Shown here piece by piece: positions 23,179 to 30,800 of a stretch of 31,219 nt of DNA (position 1 is its first letter; the number at the start of each line of letters is the position of its first letter). The notes below the pieces were generated by a model, which saw nothing but the letters and a program-made list of their open reading frames with translations, was not told where the DNA came from and did no database searches. A program made the translations under genes and the position numbers. The stretch is from a virus. The stretch is taken from positions 1 through 31,219 of IMG/VR virus record IMGVR_UViG_3300029981_000164; one strand, 5' to 3'.

Positions 23179-23435
23179 GTTAACATTTTTATATACGGAA
23201 GATATTTCTTAGCTTTTTGAATCATTGACGGATTCTTTATAAGATAGTCATACGTTGATAAAATTTGTTCTGATCCCAATTCATTAACTAATACCTGTAT
23301 AGCCATTAGCAATCTGTATCCTTCTTCCTCACTCTTAACTGGAGCTTTGAATGTCATTTCCTCTACTAGTGGATAAACTTTTTTTGGTTCTATAGGAGAA
23401 TCACTAACGACTGTAGGTAATTTTATCTCTTCCAT
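23175..23435 (-). CDS. Hypothetical small protein (86 aa)
   Basis: Starts MEEIKLPTVVSDSPIEPKKV, then a helical, charged region (VEEMTFKAPVKSEEEGYRLL) and a C-terminal helix with LIKNPSMIQKAKKYLPYIKM. It ends in TGA overlapping the start of the 157-residue gene by 4 nt. The start is 10 nt after the stop of a 57-residue gene. It could be a tail-assembly or head-assembly helper, but no family is recognised and no function is claimed. Confidence 0.45.
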   Translation of the reverse strand: MEEIKLPTVVSDSPIEPKKVYPLVEEMTFKAPVKSEEEGYRLLMAIQVLVNELGSEQILSTYDYLIKNPSMIQKAKKYLPYIKMLT

Positions 23436-23445
23436 ATTAGTTTAT

Positions 23446-23619
23446 TTAGCGAGTGAATAGTTTCAATATCTCAGAAGGTTTAGGTTCGTATGCATCTAGC
23501 ATATCAGCAGTAGCCTTACCAAGTTTATCTAGATAGAATCTTCTTATGTCTTGAATAATTTCACTACTCCTTAGTTCAAAAACCTTTTCCATACTTATTT
23601 TAAAATATTCCTCTTCCAT
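23446..23619 (-). CDS. Small hypothetical protein (57 aa)
   Basis: Short frame from ATG at 23619 to TAA at 23446, starting MEEEYFKISMEKVFELRSSE and continuing with IIQDIRRFYLDKLGKATADM. It is charged and helical throughout. It fills the interval between the 97- and 86-residue genes with gaps of 4 and 10 bases, the usual spacing here, which supports it as a real gene. No family is recognised. Confidence 0.6.
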   Translation of the reverse strand: MEEEYFKISMEKVFELRSSEIIQDIRRFYLDKLGKATADMLDAYEPKPSEILKLFTR

Positions 23620-23623
23620 TATA

Positions 23624-23917
23624 TTAAACTTTTTTAGTTTCGTATATAGCTAGAAGCCCTGGAGTTCCAGGAGATATAGCCATGAATGATAATATTGAAT
23701 CTGTTTCAAAAGCCTCTCCACCTTCTTGAGATGATGATGCTGGAAATAAGACTGCTTCATAGTCAGTAGCAGATACTAAAGAATAAGCTCCTTCTAAAGG
23801 AATCCTTTTCAAGTATATCTGAGTTGTCCCTGCATTTTGAAATCTAATTGAATTTCTTTTCTTATTTATAGGTGCGACTGCTACAGCCGATACGCCTATG
23901 TTTAATGGGCTAGCCAT
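23624..23917 (-). CDS. Small beta-rich head-region protein (97 aa)
   Basis: Starts MASPLNIGVSAVAVAPINKK and continues with RNSIRFQNAGTTQIYLKRIP and TDYEAVLFPASSSQEGGEAF. The chain reads as a small beta-sandwich: strands around RNSIRFQNA, QIYLKRI, EAVLFPA and LLAIYETKKV. Proteins of this look (RxxIxFQNxGxxxxYLxR) occur in head or tail modules of phages and may decorate or stabilise the virion. Position two genes after the major capsid gene agrees with that. Function is inference. Confidence 0.5.
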   Translation of the reverse strand: MASPLNIGVSAVAVAPINKKRNSIRFQNAGTTQIYLKRIPLEGAYSLVSATDYEAVLFPASSSQEGGEAFETDSILSFMAISPGTPGLLAIYETKKV

Positions 23918-23931
23918 GTTTTATAAGATGT

Positions 23932-23957
23932 ATACAAGGAGCCGAAACTCCCTGTAT
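23932..23957 (-). other. 10-bp hairpin between the 242- and 97-residue genes
   Basis: Arms ATACAAGGAG and CTCCCTGTAT (plus strand) pair over 10 bases with one G-U pair in the minus-strand RNA, loop of six. It begins 9 bases after the stop at 23967. The T-rich stretch (AATTTTT) follows on the plus strand, not the minus strand. It may protect the 3' end of the upstream message or affect translation of the next gene. Confidence 0.5.
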
Positions 23958-23966
23958 AATTTTTAA

Positions 23967-24695
23967 TTAGATAATAACATCGGCTGGTTTCAAATGAGCA
24001 ATCAAAGTACTAAGTAAGTACTGATTTTGTTCATTGTTGGAAACTTTATTATTAGCCGCAGCTAATTGATCTCTTAAGTTTTGAACATTAAGGTCATTTA
24101 TCAATGCTCTAGTAGAATTGCCGTCGGCAAGGATAGTACTCTTTATTTCACAACAGCAGTTGGCCATAGCCATTGCATTTGCAGTACCTTGTGCTATAAT
24201 TTGATTTGTAGCATTTTGCATTTGCATTGCCTGACTATTGAATCCTTGCAATGTGGTAGTAGATAGATTATTGAAGCTATTCAATTGCTGCAAAGCATTT
24301 TGATTTGATTGTGCAGTAATGTCTCTTCCTAAGCCATTGATAGAGTCTAGAGTAGTAAAATTAGCAGAAGCTTGAGCTGTAGCTAATTGACCAATCTGAG
24401 TTCCCACTCCAGCAATACTTCCAGCTAGACTGATAGCATCTGATCTTATCTCTGAAGATAAAGCCTCATTGCTAATTTGTCCGGATAGATTGTTTATTTG
24501 TCCTTGAACAGCATCGAATTGAACGTCATTATTATTTCCGTTTCCTCCGAATAGTCCACCACCATTGTTTCCAAGTAATCCACCTATAAGCAAACCGGCG
24601 ATACCACCACCAACTGCTCCTAAGCCAACTCCTGAACCTAATCCTGAGCCACCCATTGCAGGCAATGTGGTAGTTCCATCTAATGTAAGTGCCAT
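23967..24695 (-). CDS. Virion-region protein with glycine-zipper helix and triple-Cys motif (242 aa)
   Basis: Residues about 14-55 form a Gly-rich hydrophobic region (GSGLGSGVGLGAVGGGIAGL, then LIGGLLGNNGGGLFGGNG) that resembles a glycine-zipper membrane helix. Residues about 60-180 are Gln/Asn/Ser/Ala-rich and helical. Near 180 is NCCCEIKSTILADGNSTRAL, followed by INDLNVQNLRDQLAAANNKV, a coiled-coil-like segment, and a closing LLSTLIAHLKPADVII. Proteins with this C-terminal pattern occur in phages of Bacteroidota without a known function. It is the first gene after the capsid gene, with a 218-base gap between them. A membrane-active or DNA-ejection role would fit the N-terminal helix, but this is a guess. 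Confidence 0.5.
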   Translation of the reverse strand: MALTLDGTTTLPAMGGSGLGSGVGLGAVGGGIAGLLIGGLLGNNGGGLFGGNGNNNDVQFDAVQGQINNLSGQISNEALSSEIRSDAISLAGSIAGVGTQIGQLATAQASANFTTLDSINGLGRDITAQSNQNALQQLNSFNNLSTTTLQGFNSQAMQMQNATNQIIAQGTANAMAMANCCCEIKSTILADGNSTRALINDLNVQNLRDQLAAANNKVSNNEQNQYLLSTLIAHLKPADVII

Positions 24696-24846
24696 AATTT
24701 TATAAGATTTAAATTAATATTAAATATAATTAATCCAACGCTATAGGATCAATTATTCCCTATGAGTTAGTAAACTAATTCAAAATATCTTTAAGCCTTA
24801 CTATTTGACATTATTGACAAAATTTGATTTTTTGCTTTATTTAGTT
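24696..24846 (-). promoter_or_regulatory. Long AT-rich leader after the major capsid gene
   Basis: This is most of the longest gene-free gap in the window. It is AT-rich. On the plus strand TTGACATTATTGACA (24806-24820) is a direct repeat of TTGACA. A small ATAGG/CCTAT stem lies near 24740-24765. No TAnnTTTG element with proper -33 partner was found. It probably holds a promoter for the genes to the left, perhaps for a phage-encoded polymerase, but I cannot define one. Confidence 0.25.
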
Positions 24847-24881
24847 GTATGCCTCTAAACCAATAGAGGCATACTTTTTTT
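24847..24881 (+). terminator. Strong hairpin with T-tract facing the plus strand, 3' of the major capsid gene
   Basis: Arms GTATGCCTCTA and TAGAGGCATAC pair perfectly over 11 bases with a loop of six, followed on the plus strand by seven T residues. As an intrinsic terminator it would stop plus-strand (antisense) transcription. In the minus-strand capsid message the same hairpin lies 39 bases after the stop but is preceded by an A-tract and has no T-tract after it; there it could stabilise the 3' end. Confidence 0.7.
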
Positions 24882-24913
24882 AATTCATGAAAAAGAATTA
24901 ATCTTTGATGTTG

Positions 24914-26389
24914 TTAATCAATAACGTCGAGTATGAGCTCTCCACAAGCACGTGGGTCGCGAACCATGATACCAACTTCACCTAAGAAGTGTACAGAGTA
25001 ACCATCTTTTGCATTTGAACGCAAAGTGTTAGTTGACTTAGCATAACCTGCACCAGGAGCTACAGAACCAGCATTATGCCAGATACTCAACTCTCTTTCT
25101 TTTCTAGCTACCTTAACGATATTAGCTTCACCATCTCTTACACCGAAGTCAAGGAAAGTGAAACGATATGATTCAGTTGGCTTTCCAGTGATTGGATGCA
25201 ATTTACGATTATGAATCAAGTCATCATACAAAGGCATATGTTTAACAGTAAGTTCAATACCGTTAGTCATACGATAAGTAGTGAATTGACCACCTAATGT
25301 AAGCTCTTGACCAGAACCAGTAATGAATTTGCTATCTACTAAAGTAAATGCAGCAACTTTTTGTTTCAATACTTTGTCAAACTCACGCATACCCATTTCG
25401 CCAGTAAAGGCAACGAATTTACGATCGTTAGTTCCAATCATGTTATAAGACATATCAAACAAGAAGTCTTCTAGCAATTCTGCTGTCAATTGAGTATAAT
25501 ATCTACGGTTAGCAGGTGCAATTTGTTGCAATAGACCAGCTCCGATATATACTGGACGACCATTAGTACCCATCAATTCAGTAGTGCCATCAGCAGCTGC
25601 ATTGTATTTAGAGTAAACTAATTGGCGTTCTAGACGTTTGTACCACTCACGCATTGCTTTCCACTCTTGGAAGTCTGACCACAAGTAAGAAGTCTTACCA
25701 GTTTTAGGATCTTTTAAAGCTACTGCAAGAACGGTGCTATAAGCAGAACCGGTGATGTCATAAGACAAACGAACAGTAGTAAGGTGATTATGCAATTTGA
25801 TATGAGTGCTATAGTTGATGATATCAGCTTCTTCTGAATACTCTTCATAGGCAGAACCTAAACGAGAAACTTGAGATCCAGCTGTTAAATATTCAGCAGG
25901 AACATAAGAAGTTGCTTGACCGTCAGCGATGAAACAGGTATAAACCCATTCATTACCATCTTGGTAAGGAGCGCCAGCTACACGTAATTGATATTCTTTA
26001 TCGTCCAATTCGATGATTGAGCCAGGTCCGAACCATTTATCTTCTAGAGACAACATGATTGGAGTATTTCCTAAACCAGCTGTTACGCCAGTAGTCACTG
26101 CTGAGCCATTCCATTTAGCAGAACGAATAGTAACCGCACGATCAGAATCGATCATAACTGACCATCTGAATTCACGTTGATCGATAACCATAGTCTTACC
26201 TAAACCACCAGTAAGGAAGTCAAGAGATGAGTTATAGCCACTATCTTTAGTACCAAATACGTAAGAGATTACGCTAGATACTTCATGAGGTTTAATAAGT
26301 AAAGCATTAGACAATTTGTTTTCATCAACTAAGTCAGAAAACCATTTGCCTTTGTAAAGTTGCAGATCGTTTAAAATTCCGTTTTCCAT
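24914..26389 (-). CDS. Major capsid protein, crAss-like HK97-fold type (491 aa)
   Basis: The length, about 490 residues, and the position after portal and scaffold-like genes fit the crAss-like major capsid protein, which has the HK97 fold and forms the icosahedral shell. The N-terminus reads MENGILNDLQLYKGKWFSDL; later landmarks are WFGPGSIIELDDKEYQLRVA, REWYKRLERQLVYSKYNAAA (a long helix, probably the spine), FVAFTGEMGMREFDKVLKQK and a C-terminal GEVGIMVRDPRACGELILDV. It carries a strong codon preference: by hand count about four-fifths of Arg codons are CGT or CGC, unlike neighbours that use AGA, as expected of the most highly expressed gene. The leader has no clear Shine-Dalgarno site. 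A palindrome ATAAAACTTAGTTTTAT lies just upstream of the start. Confidence 0.85.
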   Translation of the reverse strand: MENGILNDLQLYKGKWFSDLVDENKLSNALLIKPHEVSSVISYVFGTKDSGYNSSLDFLTGGLGKTMVIDQREFRWSVMIDSDRAVTIRSAKWNGSAVTTGVTAGLGNTPIMLSLEDKWFGPGSIIELDDKEYQLRVAGAPYQDGNEWVYTCFIADGQATSYVPAEYLTAGSQVSRLGSAYEEYSEEADIINYSTHIKLHNHLTTVRLSYDITGSAYSTVLAVALKDPKTGKTSYLWSDFQEWKAMREWYKRLERQLVYSKYNAAADGTTELMGTNGRPVYIGAGLLQQIAPANRRYYTQLTAELLEDFLFDMSYNMIGTNDRKFVAFTGEMGMREFDKVLKQKVAAFTLVDSKFITGSGQELTLGGQFTTYRMTNGIELTVKHMPLYDDLIHNRKLHPITGKPTESYRFTFLDFGVRDGEANIVKVARKERELSIWHNAGSVAPGAGYAKSTNTLRSNAKDGYSVHFLGEVGIMVRDPRACGELILDVID

Positions 26390-26418
26390 ATATAAAACTA
26401 AGTTTTATTATTTTTTTG

Positions 26419-27543
26419 TTATTGGGGCTTTCGCAAAAGTTGTTGTGACGCTAATGACCACAATGGTACTGCCGACCCGTTATTTATTGTTTGTTTTGAA
26501 CCACTTATTTTGTTAGAACTTAAAGTTTGTTTAAGTCTCGATACGGCAGATGTCTCTCCAGATCGTTTAGCTTGACTAATCAATGCATCGCCCTTCATAG
26601 TGAAGTATGCAGATTCGATCAGATTCTTAGTAGATTTGGCATATTCTTTTTGGTATTTTGTTTTACCATCAGCCTCAACTTTGAATATATATTCCATTAA
26701 TGCCTTCTTATCGGTCTTCGGTATTTGGATACCTCTTACATCATTAAGTGACTCTATTTCATCAACAACGGAGTTGTAGAATGTTTGTTGGCTTTCGATA
26801 GCAGCCTGGTTAGCAAGATTTTGGCTCTCTAATAGCGCTTTCTTATTTTGCTCCTTAGATTCTTTAAGAAATTCGAGTGCATCGGTAGCCTCATCCTCTA
26901 AAAGGTCAGCATCTTCATACTTTTCAAGCTTTCTTTTGATCTGAGTATCGCTAAATCCCTTTTCAGATAGATACTCTCTAATCAATTGTTTCTGAGTAGT
27001 AGTGTCCTCTATATCTAAGGCATCATAATCAGTTCCAGCTTTGGCAACATTAAGATAGTCCTCTATAGATCCACCAGCCTTTACGTAGGCGTCTAAGCTA
27101 GCTATATCGTCATTTGCATACTCTGGGACACTTGATGCCTCTACAGCGGCTTTCATGTAGTCTATAAGACCTTCTACAGACTTAGGTTTGTCATCTTCTT
27201 CTATATCAGTCCATCCAACTGATTCAGCGATAGAATCAAATAGAGCTCCAACCGTTTCAGCTTCAGCAGTGTCTTCAGCAGATGGCTCTACTTCTTTTTC
27301 TTCTTTAGCTTTGGGCTCTTTGGTCTCTTTAGCTTCTTCTACTTCATCTTCGTCTTCTATATCTAGAGCTGGAGTTTCTTCAAACTCATCTTCGTCTTCT
27401 AAGTCAAAAGCATTTGTATCATTCGTAGGATCGTTTGGGTCTTCAACTACTTCTACCCCTTTAATTTTAATGTCTTCATTAGGTGTTAGCGTATCAAACA
27501 TAGCGCTGAACCCACCCAGTATCTCATTATTATTCTTTTTCAT
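26419..27543 (-). CDS. Putative scaffolding protein, acidic N-terminus (374 aa)
   Basis: The N-terminal third is very acidic: residues 47-56 and 61-70 are two near-identical blocks (DLEDEDEFEE and DIEDEDEVEE) followed by a Glu/Lys stretch to about 95. The rest is helical and charged, with a long coiled-coil-prone section (about 200-260, ESKEQNKKALLESQNLANQA) and a basic Ser/Lys/Gln-rich C-terminus. Highly charged, helical proteins encoded between portal and major capsid genes are usually scaffolds for procapsid assembly. This assignment rests on position and composition; no protease cleavage site was identified. A capsid-maturation or ejected protein is the alternative. Confidence 0.6.
   Translation of the reverse strand: MKKNNNEILGGFSAMFDTLTPNEDIKIKGVEVVEDPNDPTNDTNAFDLEDEDEFEETPALDIEDEDEVEEAKETKEPKAKEEKEVEPSAEDTAEAETVGALFDSIAESVGWTDIEEDDKPKSVEGLIDYMKAAVEASSVPEYANDDIASLDAYVKAGGSIEDYLNVAKAGTDYDALDIEDTTTQKQLIREYLSEKGFSDTQIKRKLEKYEDADLLEDEATDALEFLKESKEQNKKALLESQNLANQAAIESQQTFYNSVVDEIESLNDVRGIQIPKTDKKALMEYIFKVEADGKTKYQKEYAKSTKNLIESAYFTMKGDALISQAKRSGETSAVSRLKQTLSSNKISGSKQTINNGSAVPLWSLASQQLLRKPQ
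27344..27401 (-). repeat. 16-bp direct repeat in the acidic region of the scaffold-like gene
   Basis: The plus-strand word TCATCTTCGTCTTCTA occurs at 27344-27359 and 27386-27401, 42 bases apart, and encodes the repeated acidic block. This looks like a past in-frame duplication of about 14 codons. Confidence 0.7.
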
Positions 27544-27565
27544 AATTATTTAGTATAATTGTATT

Positions 27566-27880
27566 TTATTTAGTTACTAGAACTTTAATCTTTCTATATC
27601 CAGGCCCATTATCTGTGGCCGATTCGTCATTATTCTTCATAGCTGCTTCATACTCATCCTTAGTTAATGTTCTAGTAAGAGTTTTTGGATCATACAAAGC
27701 CTTCTCTGTATCGGATAATTGACCGCTATTATAGAAGTTTAAATCAGTAGTATGTGTATACTGAGTATCATATACCGGCTTAACTAATTTAGCCGGTTCA
27801 TTTATAGGAAGTTTGCTCTTAATTCTTTTAGCAGTAACATTTAGATCTGGTAGATCTACTAATCTTTCTTTTAATTTCAT
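27566..27880 (-). CDS. Hypothetical protein between portal and scaffold-like genes (104 aa)
   Basis: Starts MKLKERLVDLPDLNVTAKRI, a basic region, then a polar middle (YTHTTDLNFYNSGQLSDTEK) and a C-terminal GPGYRKIKVLVTK. No membrane segment, metal-binding or catalytic motif is visible. It starts 1 nt after the portal stop and ends 22 nt before the scaffold-like start. Position suggests a head-assembly function, but the family is not recognised. Confidence 0.45.
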   Translation of the reverse strand: MKLKERLVDLPDLNVTAKRIKSKLPINEPAKLVKPVYDTQYTHTTDLNFYNSGQLSDTEKALYDPKTLTRTLTKDEYEAAMKNNDESATDNGPGYRKIKVLVTK

Positions 27881-27881
27881 A

Positions 27882-30800
27882 TTATCTTTCTCCTGTTACC
27901 TTATTCTTCATTGCAGTCTTAGCTTTTAATCTCTCTCTATCCATAGCGTTCCGATCCTTCATAGCCTGAAGTTCTTTCACAGCCTTAATCTTTTTATCCT
28001 CCAGCTCTAGCTTATCATGATCCAAAGCAAGCTTACCGTCTTCAGTAGCTTTCTGTTGCTGAATCTTTCTAACTTCTAAATTATGTTTCATAGCAGCTTC
28101 TTTCTGTTTAACAGACAACTGCATTGCTTTATCCATCTCGTTAGAGTCTTGAGCTCTTTGCTTCAATGACATGTCAGCAATTTCCATTACATCTGGAATA
28201 CCGTTCTGATCAGCATCAAGATCTTGTTGTCCTCTATAAGCACTAAGCTCAGCAACATATATCTTAGTCTGGTTGTCAGTATCAATTTTATATTTTTCAA
28301 GTTCGAGTTTTTGTTGCTCTAATGATAATGCTTGAGATTTAACTTGATTTTGAGCATCAATCAATTGCATTTGACGTTGATTTTCTTGTTCGGCGGCAGC
28401 CTGCTCTTTCTCTCCTCTAGCTTTTTCAATACCAGCTAATTTAGATTTAATTGCACTAACACTATCAAGTGTCATGATTTCAGCAATATCTAATATAGTA
28501 GCACCATTCTGCATGGCAGGTTGATAAAGTGATTTAACAGCTTCCAAGTCCTGTAGATCCTTAACTGAGTCAGATACAAATATATCGTAGTCCTCATAGA
28601 AGAAGTTATCTGCCAACTTAAGGAATGTTCTTGTAGAATCATCCATTATGTATTGCAAGCTAACACGCTTAGAGTCCTTCCAGACCTCCTTAGCGGTATT
28701 CAATAACATTCTTAATGAATTACGCTTACATTGATTATGAGTCCAGTAGAGAGGTTCTGTGATGCTTGCAGAGTTACTTACAGCTGCATTAACATTACCA
28801 ACTAATTCGCTTGGAGAAATCTCGCCTTGACGTTGTCTAGATACGCCCGATATCTCAGCCATCATATCCTCTATCTTATTCATTAATCCAATATACTGGT
28901 TAATAACATTAGACATAGTTAAGTCTAAAGCAGTGATCTGATTGAACTGTGCTGAGTTGTGAGCTATTGTCAAATCTCCAAGAAGGAACAAATGATCTTG
29001 ATCCAACTCAAATCCAAAATATTCATCAACTCCATGATACTCGACATTAAACATTGATCTATTAGCATCTCTTGCGAAGAATTTTACTTGATTAGTTTGC
29101 TTTCTTTTTATTCTAGTTGGAATTCTTTCGCATCCACTTAGTATACTTGCAACATAACAAAATTCAGCATGGTTTTTACATAATTCCGATGGAGTACATT
29201 TTCTTTTTCTAACAGACACCTTCATTCCTAAACTTCTTGCAATAAATGCAAATTTATCAACAATGTGCTTTCTATACTCTGTTTGACAGAATCCAAATCT
29301 ATTTTTTGTTTTATCGTACCATCCATCGGTATCTATAAGGCCAGCAAGGATTGAAAGCCTATTTTCCTTTGATGTGTATATATACTCTTCTGGAATATCC
29401 TTATACTCTCTTATGTTCAGATCGGAAAGCCTATCCAAAAACCAATTGCCAGGCAGGTTCCTGTATTTTGATCTACTTCCTCCAGATAAATTTACAGTAA
29501 GAGATCGACTATTTATGTTCGCAGTTATTCTAGTATTCATTCCATGAAGAATAGCAAATTCCTCTAGATAGTTTATTATCTCCGTATCCATACTTTCGAA
29601 CTGAGCTTTGTTTGTGCTTCCATCGCCAATCCATAGTCCAAGAGTGTACGGATCTATTAAATGATCTCTATAATTCCCACTTCGCCACATATCTATCTCC
29701 CCTCTCCTATATAGAAAGTGCCTATCTCTACATGATGGGGTTTTATTGAACTTTAACATCAGCTCTTCTGGGGTGGACGTAATAAAAGATACTTCGTTCG
29801 TATGATGATTTTTTAAACCATAGTATATATCGTGTCTGCTATTAACTATTTGAACATCTCCTCCAGAGCTAGGGACTATCTTATACATATTGTCGACTCC
29901 ATTGTGCGTATTAAGTACTCGTCTAGGAGACAAGTCTGGACCCATTACTAAATTCCCAACAGACACATCTTCAATGTTTTTTAAACTTCCGTCAAACATT
30001 AATATCTTTGTTCCGCGACCAAAACACTTACCACCTTCACGTCCTGGTATATCCCAACCTTCTTCGTATGGATTAATAAAGTTAACGCCTACAGATGATA
30101 GATAATGCATCCATTTAGCTGGATCTATATTCATCGATTTAGGTATCTGCGTGATATCCATGTTGATAACCTTCCCTTTATCTCTAGCTAACGCAAGTTC
30201 AAGTCTGTACCATATAACTATGTACATGTATTGAAGCGGTTTCATTATAGCCACTAATGACTTAGGAGTAGAATTAGTGTTATTATATATAACGCCACTA
30301 TAAGGTAATTTCTGTGAATTAAGGTTATCTGCAGAAACGTGTTGATATTCTAGTGGAGCTATCCCAATATAGATATCTTCTCCAATTCTATAGCCTTCCC
30401 ATACTTCGATAACCCATTTCCATTCGATGCTAAGTTCGTTGCCGATAACCATATAGTCTTCACTTACTATGATCTCGTTAGGCTCTCCATTATCGCCAAG
30501 TACTTTTACGAATCCAATCTTTTTGTATGATTTCCATACCGCATGCCATAGATTAACTTGATTTGGTTGATTAATAGTACTATCACCTCCACCTGCTACA
30601 GTCTTCATGTTCATGTTGACATAATCTAATGATGATGGAGTATCTTTACCATATCTACCAGATTGTGGATTCTGACCAGTAAGTTCTAATAACTTATCTA
30701 GCTCTTTCTCTGTCATCTTATCAAACAATCTATCGTATACCTCAGTATAAGACATTCTCATACGTCTAACAGCCCAATCACCATCTTCTATGAACTCCAT

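Noticed and set aside
24806-24820. Two TTGACA words as plus-strand -35 elements
   Set aside because: No -10 element follows at proper distance and there is no plus-strand gene; such words arise readily in AT-rich DNA.
24780-24840. Bacteroidota promoter (-33 TTTG and -7 TAnnTTTG) before the 242-residue gene
   Set aside because: TTTG words occur, but the nearest pair is about 30 bases apart and the -7 element does not match.
26390-26418. Palindrome ATAAAACTTAGTTTTAT as an operator of the capsid gene
   Set aside because: It is short, almost wholly A/T, and could arise by chance in this composition; noted but not called.
28956-30026. Group I intron with a homing endonuclease instead of an intein
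   Set aside because: The reading frame is continuous through both junctions, with Cys at the start and His-Asn-Ser at the end, as needed for protein splicing.
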